From: Lentisphaerota bacterium
Lineage (GTDB): Bacteria > Verrucomicrobiota > Kiritimatiellia > UBA8416 > JAUUYL01
Length of the DNA stretch: 34,893 bases
Assembly (NCBI GenBank): GCA_030590485.1
Contig: JAUUYL010000024.1
Span: 1-34,893 of the forward strand
Direction of reading: 5' to 3'
The notes beneath the pieces were generated by a model that saw nothing but the letters and a program-made list of their open reading frames with translations, did not search any database and was not told the DNA's origin. This document shows positions 1 to 7,197 of this stretch, one piece after another. How positions within the stretch are numbered: the stretch's first letter is position 1; each line of letters opens with the position of its first letter. A program made the translations under genes and the position numbers.

Positions 1-50
1 ACTCTAATCGCTTACGCTCCTTCATGCTCATTCTTAGTTCTCCCATAACT

Positions 51-118
51 CCTCCTTTTGGAGGCGTATTATAAGGGGACATTTCTAAATTGGATACAAG
101 GGGACATTTTCATATTGG
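51..118. repeat. mobile-element-like direct repeats after a small hairpin
   Basis: A GGAGG-type hairpin (CCTCC-TTTT-GGAGG, 51-64) is followed by two similar 21-bp direct repeats at 73-93 and 98-118. Both begin AAGGGGACATTT and end TTGG, and they are spaced 25 bp apart. I see no gene in 1-171. Repeats of this kind usually flank small transposable elements; this function is inferred, as no transposase lies beside them inside the window. Confidence 0.5.
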
Positions 119-129
119 TATGACAGTAA

Positions 130-156
130 TGCCTCTTGCCTATTGCCTATAGCCTT
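130..156. repeat. heptamer tandem array (TGCCTAT)
   Basis: About 3.8 copies of a 7-bp unit, TGCCTCT-TGCCTAT-TGCCTAT-AGCCTTT, end 15 bp before the GTG start of the GspL-like gene. The reverse complement of the same word recurs inside top6B at 6128-6160. Confidence 0.8.
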
Positions 157-171
157 TGATATCTTCAGATT

Positions 172-1497
172 GTGAAAGTTTGTTTTGGAATAGATATAAG
201 TGGCGGGAATCCGGTTGTGGTTCGTGCGGAGCGTGTAAGGGGTAAGCCTGTCACCTCTGTTGTGTCGGCGGATATGGTTGACGGCGGAGCTTTTGTGTCA
301 GGAAGTTTGTCTGTGCGCGAGAGTTTTGTGCGTTGGCTTGAGACGCCATTCGCGGCTGAGGGCAAGGCGCGCAAGGTTTTGCCCACATTGCTGGATATCC
401 AACTCCCGTTTCCACTTGAGGAATGTTCTTATGAATTTATCGCAGTGCGGCGTGAAGAGGAGACTATAAAGGCGTTAGCGGTAGGTGCGCGTGCGGATGA
501 TGTTAAGAGCAGGATTATTGACTACGAGAAATTGGGTGTTGATGTTCAGGTGTTGGATCAGGAGGGCGTCGCTCTCTGGGCGCGCGGCCTTGAGGAGTTT
601 CCGGTTTCGGGTCAGCAGCCGCAACAGTCGCGCATCATGGTGAACCTGAACAGGGATCGTTCCACTATTGTTCTGGGTTGTGGCGATGAATTCATCAGCG
701 CGCATAGTGTTATTACGAATGATGGCGGACGTGTGAGTCGTTTGCTGGAGGCCGGGTTGAAGGGCATGCAGAATGGCCGGACATTGTGGCTTTTCTCGGG
801 CGAGAATGCGGAGGATGAGGATCTTGTTGAGTCGTTTTTATCCTTGGCTGGAGACCATTGGCGGGGGCAGAAGGAAATTGTGCCGGCACCTGTCTCGTTT
901 CTTGCCAGGGCAATTGCTGCGCGCGCTTGTATGGGAACGGGGTGCAATCTTCGTTGCGGCGATCTTATGCATCTGGATATTCGTCTGTTGCTGAAGAAAG
1001 AGCTGTTGGCGCCGGTTTTTGCTTTGGCGGCGGCAGGCTTGCTTCTGATAGCGTCTAATGTAGCTGCTGTTACTGTCCTTGGCATGAAGGAGGACAGGAT
1101 AAACACGGAGTTCAAGGATCTTGCCAATAAGGTTGCGGGTTATCGTGTTGCCGCCAAGGGGCAGGATGCGTTGACGAAAGTGAAGAGAAAAGTGGATGAG
1201 CGTGGTGTTGCTGCGCGGCCATTTCTCGTGGCTTTTGACAAATCGCTTACCGGGCTCATGCGGGAAGTCATGGAAGTCGGTAAAAAGAGCGAATTAAAGT
1301 ATGAAGTGATATCTATTTCTCATGTTTCGGAAGAGAACGGGGGTCTACTTATCAAGGGGACGGCACCGGGCTGGAATGGCTGTGATGAATTGGCTGGAAT
1401 GCTTCGCAGGAAGGGCTATATGGTGAAGATAGGCAGGAGTGATGCATTAGCCGACGAGAGTATACCTTTTGTCTTACGTTCGGGGGTGACGAAATGA
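172..1497 (+). CDS. type II secretion / type IV pilus assembly protein, GspL-like (PilM-PilN type)
   Basis: The 441-residue protein opens with an actin-like nucleotide-fold strand (GIDISGG near residues 6-12), as in PilM and the cytoplasmic domain of GspL. It has one clear membrane segment at about 278-303 and a periplasmic domain of about 135 residues. That is the GspL layout: a cytoplasmic domain recruiting the assembly ATPase GspE, one transmembrane helix, and a ferredoxin-like periplasmic domain. The start is GTG at 172, with no strong ribosome-binding site. The 3' end overlaps the next gene by four bases (ATGA), which is typical of translational coupling and of gspL-gspM. No other secretion gene is visible upstream, where only repeats lie, so the rest of the system must be outside the window. 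A PilM/PilN fusion of a pilus system is the alternative. Confidence 0.7.
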   Translation: MKVCFGIDISGGNPVVVRAERVRGKPVTSVVSADMVDGGAFVSGSLSVRESFVRWLETPFAAEGKARKVLPTLLDIQLPFPLEECSYEFIAVRREEETIKALAVGARADDVKSRIIDYEKLGVDVQVLDQEGVALWARGLEEFPVSGQQPQQSRIMVNLNRDRSTIVLGCGDEFISAHSVITNDGGRVSRLLEAGLKGMQNGRTLWLFSGENAEDEDLVESFLSLAGDHWRGQKEIVPAPVSFLARAIAARACMGTGCNLRCGDLMHLDIRLLLKKELLAPVFALAAAGLLLIASNVAAVTVLGMKEDRINTEFKDLANKVAGYRVAAKGQDALTKVKRKVDERGVAARPFLVAFDKSLTGLMREVMEVGKKSELKYEVISISHVSEENGGLLIKGTAPGWNGCDELAGMLRRKGYMVKIGRSDALADESIPFVLRSGVTK

Positions 1498-1985
1498 GTG
1501 AAAAGAGGCTTGTATTATTATTGTGGACTGCGGCGTTTCTGTTTGTGGTGGCGGGGTTGGGTCTCTCCCTCAGGACATATACCAAGTTTGAAGATAGCAG
1601 GGTGAGATTTCAGCGCAAGATTAAGGAGTATGAGCAACTGCAGGCTTTGGAAGCGCAAGTGGCTGGATATGACATGGCCGTTGCGACGTTCAACAATCTT
1701 GATAATACGGAGCTTGCGTCATTAAAGGATCTTTTAAAAACCAGATTTCCGGGATGTAATCCGGATGATGTGCGTGAATCCAGGCGTGATGCCATACAAG
1801 ATTGGTTAGTGCATGATGTTGAAGCATCGCTGAATGATGTGCTATTATCCGAGGTAATGGCGATGGCTGTTGATGTTGAGAAGATGCGGCCGCCGTGGGT
1901 TCTGCAGAAATGTGTCCTGACGGCTTCGTCTTGTGTTGAAAACAAGGGAAACGCAGTGCTGTCATTTACCGGAGTTTCAAAATGA
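1494..1985 (+). CDS. GspM/PilO-like inner-membrane protein
   Basis: A 163-residue protein with a short cytoplasmic N-terminus, one membrane helix at about residues 5-27, a coiled-coil stretch at about 30-65 and a small C-terminal periplasmic domain. This size and layout match GspM or PilO, which dimerise with GspL or PilN in the inner-membrane platform. Sequence similarity is weak by eye, so the call rests mainly on topology and on the four-base overlap with the GspL-like gene. A hairpin with a T-rich tail follows at 2000-2028. Confidence 0.6.
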   Translation: MSEKRLVLLLWTAAFLFVVAGLGLSLRTYTKFEDSRVRFQRKIKEYEQLQALEAQVAGYDMAVATFNNLDNTELASLKDLLKTRFPGCNPDDVRESRRDAIQDWLVHDVEASLNDVLLSEVMAMAVDVEKMRPPWVLQKCVLTASSCVENKGNAVLSFTGVSK

Positions 1986-1999
1986 TGGTATATGAGCCT

Positions 2000-2028
2000 G
2001 CCTGAAAGGTCAGGCTTAATTATTATTG
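2000..2028 (+). terminator. terminator candidate after the GspL/M pair
   Basis: GCCTGA-AAGG-TCAGGC (2000-2015) forms a perfect 6-bp stem with a 4-base loop and is followed by the T-rich run TTAATTATTATT. It begins 15 bp after the GspM-like stop. Confidence 0.6.
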
Positions 2029-2046
2029 AGATATTTCAATGGACTC

Positions 2047-2097
2047 TTAACTTTTAACAAATAACTATTAACGGCATCCAAAACTTTTTTGGATGCC
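2047..2097. repeat. TTAACTA heptamer array joined to an 11-bp palindrome
   Basis: About 3.7 copies of a 7-bp unit (TTAACTT-TTAACAA-ATAACTA-TTAAC, 2047-2072) run directly into a perfect inverted repeat at 2073-2097 (arms GGCATCCAAAA and TTTTGGATGCC, 3-base loop). The same combination, with the same word in the same register and a near-identical palindrome, occurs at 19798-19849. The palindrome overlaps the first possible ATG (2093) of the downstream kinase. Confidence 0.8.
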
Positions 2098-2104
2098 ATC
2101 TATT

Positions 2105-4312
2105 ATGAGTATAATTACAGCGATATTGATTTTGATTGCTACCGCGATGCTTTTCGCGGTCAGTATAACTGTATACGTTTCGATACGAAAACAGGATAAT
2201 TCCGAGCGGATCCGTTTGACGGCACAGAATAAGATGCTGCGACAGGAGAACTCCGAGCTATTAGAGAAGGAGAAGAAACTGCTTTCTCAGGTGGAATGGC
2301 ACAAGGCGGTGTTCAGTAATACCGAGGATATGGTTTTTGTCCATAGTCTTGATTCGGACATGACACCGGGGTCTTTTATAGATGTAAACAATGTGGCATG
2401 CGAGCGGCTTCAATATAGTCATAGTGAACTGCTCAAGATGCGACCCATGAATATAGGCTATGATGAGTCCACGGCGTCGGTCCTGGGTTTCAGTACGTCT
2501 GACATGGTCATGATGACTGATTCTGCAGTGCAGGAACGTGAGACGAAAATATCACTTCGTCCGATTCAGAACATGATGAAGAGGATTCTTGACGATGAAG
2601 AGGTTGTGTATGAGCGCAAGTATGTCGCAAGGGACAAGACTGAGTTTCCGGTAGAAGTTCGGGCTCGTAGTATAAAGATGCAGGGGAAGAGTTATGTCCT
2701 TTGTACCGCTCATGACATTACCAACAGAAAAGAGACTCAGGACGCTCTGCATGAGAGTGAGGTTCGTTTTCGCAGCTTCTTTGAGCATTCTCCGATTGGT
2801 GTTGCGATATATGATGCGAATAAGAAACTCGGAAACGTTAATGTTTCGTTTACCAGGGTGCTGGGGATACCTGACAGGGAGCAGTTCAAGCGTTTTGATA
2901 TCTTTAATTTCCCGTTTATCCCGGAGCATGTAAGGGAAAAGGTGAGGACCGGTGAGAGTGTGCGCCTGAACATAGATGTGGACTTCGATGAGGTACGCGA
3001 GAAGGCGATGTTCATATCAACACGCACGGGAATAGGGCACTTGGACCTGATGATCAGTAATATGGGTCGGGGCAGAAACAGGCAAGCCAGGGGATATCTT
3101 GTCCAGATTCAGGACAATACCCAGACGAACGAAGCTGAATCAGCACTGAGACAGAGTGAGAAGCAGTTGCGTCAGGCTGAGAAGATGGAGGCGATAGGTT
3201 CGATGGCTGGTGGTATTGCGCATGACTTTAATAATATTCTCACGCCCATACTTGGATATACTGAGCTTGCATTGCGGATGTGTGGTGAAGATGAGAATAT
3301 GAGCAAGTTCATGCAGGAGATCATGAAGGCGAGTCATCGCGCGAAGGATCTGGTGAATCAGATACTCACCTTCAGCCGTCAGAAGGACAAGGATGGTCAG
3401 CCTATAAGACTGTTGCCGATAGTGAAGGAAGTGATGACCCTCATGCGTGCATCTTTGCCTGAGAGTATTGAGATTAAGCGGATTATAAAAGTTGAGCATG
3501 ATATTGTGCTGGCTGACCCGACCCAGATGCATCAGGTACTCATGAATTTATGTACCAATGCCTGGCATGCAATGAAAGAGAAGGATGAAGGGGTGCTTGA
3601 GGTCAGGGTAAGTGATTTTGTTCATGAGAAGGGTGCGCGAGGTCGGATTACAGATCTGGAATCAGGACGTTATCTGCAGGTGTCGGTATGTGATACGGGC
3701 ATGGGCATGACAGAGGCTATTCAGGAACGAATCTTTGATCCGTTCTTCACCACGAAAAAGACAGGTGAAGGAACAGGCATGGGCTTGTCTGTTGTGAGAA
3801 ATATCATAACGGCCGTCAAGGGCAGGATTATTGTTGATTCCACGGTTGGGGAGGGCTCTGAGTTTCATGTTATCCTTCCGGTAATAGAAGATAATGCCAT
3901 GGATAAGATGCAGATAAACATGCAGCCGCTCCGCACGGGTAATGAGACTGTGTTGCTTGTTGATGATGACCCCAGTATTCTTGAGATGGTGGCCCGCATG
4001 CTTGAGACTCTGGGCTATAAAGCAGTTACAGCTGCTACGGGAAACGATGCATTCGAAGTTTTTAAAGAGACGCCTGAAAAGTTTGATGTTGTTCTTACGG
4101 ATCAGGTGATGCCCGGTATGCTGGGTAACGAGCTGGCATCCGAGATATTTGCGATAAGACCTGAACTGCCTATCATCTTGTGTACGGGGTTCAGTGAATC
4201 GGTTGCAAAGGATAACGTTCAGGCGGTAGGTATAACTGATTTCCTTAGAAAGCCTATCATCATGCGCGACCTTTCCGATGTCATCCGGAATGCGCTGGAA
4301 GCCAAGGCATAA
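2105..4312 (+). CDS. membrane-anchored hybrid sensor histidine kinase (PAS-PAS-HisKA-HATPase-REC)
   Basis: A 735-residue protein with an N-terminal membrane helix at about 2-25, a short coiled coil and two PAS-like sensor regions (about 60-210 and 218-350). The phosphoacceptor His373 lies in GGIAHDFNN. It is followed by the N box (LMNLCTNAWHAM), the G1 box (CDTGMGM), the F box (FDPFFTT) and the G2 box (GEGTGMGLS). A C-terminal receiver domain carries the acidic DDD cluster, phosphoacceptor Asp666 in LTDQVMPG and the KP motif. Such kinases autophosphorylate on His and pass the phosphate to their own receiver. No separate response regulator or DNA-binding output lies next to it, so the partner is unknown. 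I chose ATG 2105 because the ATG at 2093 falls inside a palindrome; neither has a good ribosome-binding site. Confidence 0.92.
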   Translation: MSIITAILILIATAMLFAVSITVYVSIRKQDNSERIRLTAQNKMLRQENSELLEKEKKLLSQVEWHKAVFSNTEDMVFVHSLDSDMTPGSFIDVNNVACERLQYSHSELLKMRPMNIGYDESTASVLGFSTSDMVMMTDSAVQERETKISLRPIQNMMKRILDDEEVVYERKYVARDKTEFPVEVRARSIKMQGKSYVLCTAHDITNRKETQDALHESEVRFRSFFEHSPIGVAIYDANKKLGNVNVSFTRVLGIPDREQFKRFDIFNFPFIPEHVREKVRTGESVRLNIDVDFDEVREKAMFISTRTGIGHLDLMISNMGRGRNRQARGYLVQIQDNTQTNEAESALRQSEKQLRQAEKMEAIGSMAGGIAHDFNNILTPILGYTELALRMCGEDENMSKFMQEIMKASHRAKDLVNQILTFSRQKDKDGQPIRLLPIVKEVMTLMRASLPESIEIKRIIKVEHDIVLADPTQMHQVLMNLCTNAWHAMKEKDEGVLEVRVSDFVHEKGARGRITDLESGRYLQVSVCDTGMGMTEAIQERIFDPFFTTKKTGEGTGMGLSVVRNIITAVKGRIIVDSTVGEGSEFHVILPVIEDNAMDKMQINMQPLRTGNETVLLVDDDPSILEMVARMLETLGYKAVTAATGNDAFEVFKETPEKFDVVLTDQVMPGMLGNELASEIFAIRPELPIILCTGFSESVAKDNVQAVGITDFLRKPIIMRDLSDVIRNALEAKA

Positions 4313-4330
4313 AGCATAAATGCTTTATGC
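4307..4330. terminator. perfect palindrome over the kinase stop codon
   Basis: Arms GCATAAAGCAT and ATGCTTTATGC (11 bp each) enclose a 2-base loop; the TAA of the kinase is in the left arm. There is no U-run, so termination or mRNA 3'-end protection are both possible. Confidence 0.5.
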
Positions 4331-4367
4331 AGATGATTGGTTAATATGATGATTGGAATAAATATCT

Positions 4368-4392
4368 AATTAAACTGCAGGGCAGTTTAATT
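4368..4392. terminator. bidirectional terminator candidate between convergent genes
   Basis: Perfect inverted repeat with arms AATTAAACTGC and GCAGTTTAATT and a 3-base loop. It includes the stop codon of the nuclease gene on the minus strand, and its A/T-rich outer ends could serve both strands. Confidence 0.6.
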
Positions 4393-4974
4393 GTCCGTGT
4401 GCGATTTATCCAGTCTTTGGATTTCGTCGCGCAGTTTGGCGGCGTCTTCGTAGCGTTCTTCTTCCACGGCTTTATCCAGGTTGTCCTTGAGTTTTTCCAA
4501 GGGTGTGGCGCTATCGACGGCGCCCTGAATATTCAACTCGTCCAGAGCCACGTTGGGGTCTAATTGAGCTGCATCCTTATCGGACATAACTATACTGGCT
4601 TCGTTCATGACTTCATTGTGAACGAAGATCTGGGCGTTGCAACGCAGGGCAAGAGCTATTGAATCGCTCGGCCTTGCGTCCATCTGTAGTTCTTTGCCTC
4701 CTTGATCAAGAATGAGATTGGCGTAAAAAGTCCCGTTTTCAAGCCTGTGTATCTCTATTCGCGTCAGTCTACATTCGAGAAAATCGAGCATATTTTTAAG
4801 TAAATCATGGGTAAGCGGTCTTGGCATCTCTACTTTATTGATGAAAATGGCAATAGATTGCGCTTCCGCGGCACCAATAACGATTGGTAGCGCCCTGTCG
4901 TCATCTAGACTCTTGAGGATAATCGCAAATCCCACATTTGAGAGAAGAAGTTGTTCGACTTTAACGTGTATCAT
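4387..4974 (-). CDS. bifunctional nuclease (BFN/DUF151) with C-terminal UVR motif
   Basis: The 195-residue protein begins MIHVKVEQL, as members of this family usually do, and carries the BFN core (LPIVIGAAEAQSIAI, RPLTHDLL, ARPSDSIALALR). Members have been described with DNase/RNase activity. The C-terminal ~35 residues (LEKLKDNLDKAVEEERYEDAA-KLRDEI region) form a UVR helical hairpin, the UvrB-UvrC contact motif, which suggests a link to nucleic acid repair or to Clp-type partners. An upstream in-frame ATG at 5031 would add 19 residues not typical of the family. A second ATG at 4989 is possible. The gene stands alone and converges on the sensor kinase. Confidence 0.9.
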   Translation of the reverse strand: MIHVKVEQLLLSNVGFAIILKSLDDDRALPIVIGAAEAQSIAIFINKVEMPRPLTHDLLKNMLDFLECRLTRIEIHRLENGTFYANLILDQGGKELQMDARPSDSIALALRCNAQIFVHNEVMNEASIVMSDKDAAQLDPNVALDELNIQGAVDSATPLEKLKDNLDKAVEEERYEDAAKLRDEIQRLDKSHTDN

Positions 4975-5407
4975 AGCGGTTTCTTTCATAAAAAAGCCCA
5001 TCATCCAGTCTGGGTATTCCAAAGGGCCCAAATTTTACTCGCGCAACGCGATAACGATGTCCATAGACATTAGCGTGGCCCCGTCTTACCAAACCGAAAG
5101 ATGGGTACCAGTTAAAAAGCATAATTCATACCATTCAACTTTTACATAGTATATTGCCGGGTAAAAAAATCAACGGCAATTATTTTTGCTAGGAAAAATA
5201 AACTTTTTAAATAAAAGGATCATTTTTTTCTGCAAAATCAGGCTGAAAAATACTCGAAATGTTCGCATCAGTGCGAATGCTGGAAAATTGTTTTGCAGAA
5301 GTGATAAGAGTGGACTGTGGATGGTTATCCCGCACAGTCTTACGGTCCCACAGTCCGCAGTCCGTATTTGATGTTGTAATACGCGTGGTGAATTGTTAGA
5401 AATATTC
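4975..5407. other. 433-bp divergent intergenic region with hairpins and a heptamer array
   Basis: It separates the divergent nuclease and top6B genes. It holds an A/T-rich stretch (5160-5250), a TTCGCA-TCAG-TGCGAA hairpin (5262-5277) and an inverted repeat GGACTGTGG / CCACAGTCC (5312-5320 and 5348-5356). The right arm of the repeat belongs to an array of CAGTCC units spaced 8, 8 and 7 bp (5336-5365). No convincing gene is present. Confidence 0.6.
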
Positions 5408-7138
5408 ATGGCTAAGAAAAAGGGTAAGGCGGAAACGGCAGAAAGCATGGCGCAGAAACAGCGCGAGATTTCTGTCTCAGAATTCTTCTTGAAGAACCGC
5501 CATCTCCTGGGGTTTGACAATCCTCGCAAGGCGTTGTTGACTACTGTTAAGGAAGCGGTCGATAATGCACTTGATGCTTGTGAGGAAGCAGGGATCGTTC
5601 CGGAGGTCAGTGTTGATATACAGCAGGTGGGTAATAACAGATTTGTCGTTTCTATTGCTGATAATGGACCCGGGGTAGTGAGGGCGCAGATACCCCGGAT
5701 TTTCGCTAAACTTTTATACGGCTCCAAGTTTCATCGTCTTCGCATGTCGCGTGGTCAGCAGGGAATAGGTATCAGTGCGGCGGGAATGTATGGTCAGCTG
5801 ACAACGGGTTGTGCAACGCGTATTTTATCCAAGACAAAGGGCAAGAAGAACGCGCACCTTATCGATGTTCAAATTGACACGAAGAAGAATAAGCCCACGA
5901 TACTGAAGGACGAGGAACTTGAATGGTGCCCTGAATTTTATCCTACAAAATCGGACGGGAAACAGAGTAAAACCGTAAAAAGTGTCTCTGGAACCTGCGT
6001 TTCCATAGAAATGGAGGCTTCTTACGTTCGTGGCAGGCTGTCAGTGGATGAGTATCTGAAGCAATGCGCCGTGGTGAATCCGCATCTGCAGCTTCACTAT
6101 AGGGTAGCTTTAGCTAAGGCTAAAGCAGGCAATGGGCAACAGGCAATAGGCAATGGGGCAGAAAAGAAAGGGGAAAAGGGCGCAGAGGAGGGGGCTGCGA
6201 ATGAAATCCCGTGGATTACTTTCTTCAGGGTTAATAAGGAATTGCCGGAAGCACCTGGAGAGATCAAGCCGCATCCGCATGGGGTTGAACTTGGATTGCT
6301 GATGCAGATGCTGAAAGATTCGACGGCGCGCACTATTAGGTCTGCCTTGGCTCAGGATTTTTCAAGAGTAAGCAGTGCCACTGCATTGAAGATATGTGAA
6401 ACTGCGGGTGTAAGTCCAAAGGCACGGCCGGCAAGCATCGCACATCGCGAAAGTGAGTCTCTCTTCAAGGCAATCAGCGAAACTAAGTTAATGCGTCCTC
6501 CTACTGATTGTCTTTCGCCGATTGGCGAGGACCAGATTATTGCGGGTTTAAAAAAAGAGATCACGGCTGATTTCTTCACAGCGGTAACGCGTCCGCCGAC
6601 TGTGTACCGGGGCAATCCTTTTCAGATAGAGGTGGGGATAGCGTATGCCAAGCCGGGTGAGAACGAAGATCTTGGCGCGGAAGATCCTGTTCGGGTAATG
6701 CGCTGTGCGAACAGAGTGCCTCTACTTCATATGGGTGGCGCCTGTGCGATATCGAAAGCTATCTCCGGTGTCAACTGGAAGACTTATGGACTTTCTCAGC
6801 CGAGAGGGTCTCAACCGGTTGGGCCAATGGTTGTCATGGTCCACATGGCAAGCGTATGGGTGCCGTTTACAAGTGAGAGCAAAGAGGCCATAGCGCATTA
6901 TCCTGAAATCATAAAAGAAATCTCTTTCTGTTTGCAGGAATGTGGACGCAGACTTTCGGTCTATTTGAAAAAGAAGAAGCGCTTGATGGAAGTAGAACGT
7001 AAGCGCGATTACATGGCAATGTATATTCCGCACATGGCGTTGGGCTTAAAGGAGATACTTGACTTGAGTGACAAACAGGAAAAGACGGTAATAAAGAGTT
7101 TGAATAAGATGTTGGAGAAGACACATTTAGAGGCGTAA
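5408..7138 (+). CDS. top6B: type II DNA topoisomerase VI subunit B
   Basis: The 576-residue protein is the ATPase and transducer subunit of topoisomerase VI, which passes one duplex through a double-strand break made by subunit A. It has the GHKL ATP-binding motifs: N box EAVDNALDAC (Glu49, Asn53), DNGPG at 85-89 and GQQGIGIS from 116. A conserved transducer region near the C-terminus contains VPFTSESKEAIA, including a conserved lysine. The ATG at 5408 (MAKKKG) is preferred over the TTG at 5393, because the A subunit begins in the same way. A low-complexity insert at residues ~234-265 (Ala/Gly/Asn/Gln/Glu/Lys-rich) is encoded by a palindrome plus a heptamer array and interrupts the normal domain order. 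Topoisomerase VI is typical of archaea and plants and patchy in bacteria. top6A follows. Confidence 0.96.
   Translation: MAKKKGKAETAESMAQKQREISVSEFFLKNRHLLGFDNPRKALLTTVKEAVDNALDACEEAGIVPEVSVDIQQVGNNRFVVSIADNGPGVVRAQIPRIFAKLLYGSKFHRLRMSRGQQGIGISAAGMYGQLTTGCATRILSKTKGKKNAHLIDVQIDTKKNKPTILKDEELEWCPEFYPTKSDGKQSKTVKSVSGTCVSIEMEASYVRGRLSVDEYLKQCAVVNPHLQLHYRVALAKAKAGNGQQAIGNGAEKKGEKGAEEGAANEIPWITFFRVNKELPEAPGEIKPHPHGVELGLLMQMLKDSTARTIRSALAQDFSRVSSATALKICETAGVSPKARPASIAHRESESLFKAISETKLMRPPTDCLSPIGEDQIIAGLKKEITADFFTAVTRPPTVYRGNPFQIEVGIAYAKPGENEDLGAEDPVRVMRCANRVPLLHMGGACAISKAISGVNWKTYGLSQPRGSQPVGPMVVMVHMASVWVPFTSESKEAIAHYPEIIKEISFCLQECGRRLSVYLKKKKRLMEVERKRDYMAMYIPHMALGLKEILDLSDKQEKTVIKSLNKMLEKTHLEA
6107..6160. 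repeat. palindrome plus heptamer array inside top6B
   Basis: GCTTTAGC-TAAG-GCTAAAGC (6107-6126) is followed at once by GGCAATG-GGCAACA-GGCAATA-GGCAATG (6128-6155) and a degenerate fifth unit. The word is the reverse complement of the TGCCTAT array at 130-156. The segment is translated in frame as part of a low-complexity stretch of topoisomerase VI subunit B. Confidence 0.85.
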
Positions 7139-7157
7139 AACGAGCCCTCTAAATGTG
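7122..7157. terminator. 12-bp perfect inverted repeat spanning the top6B stop
   Basis: Arms CACATTTAGAGG (7122-7133) and CCTCTAAATGTG (7146-7157) enclose a 12-base loop that holds the TAA of top6B. There is no T-run, and the co-directional top6A follows. It may attenuate transcription or be half of a repeat element, since a heptamer array starts two bases later. Confidence 0.65.
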
Positions 7158-7159
7158 CC

Positions 7160-7195
7160 GGACTGCGGATTGTAGGACAGTGGACGGTGGAAAGA
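7160..7195. repeat. GGACNGT heptamer array that supplies the top6A ribosome-binding site
   Basis: Five GGA-headed units (GGACTGC, GGATTGTA, GGACAGT, GGACGGT, GGAAAGA) have spacings of 7, 8, 7 and 7 bp. The last unit, GGAAAG, is a Shine-Dalgarno-like sequence three bases before the ATG at 7198. The word is the complement of the array upstream of top6B. Confidence 0.8.
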
Positions 7196-7197
7196 AA

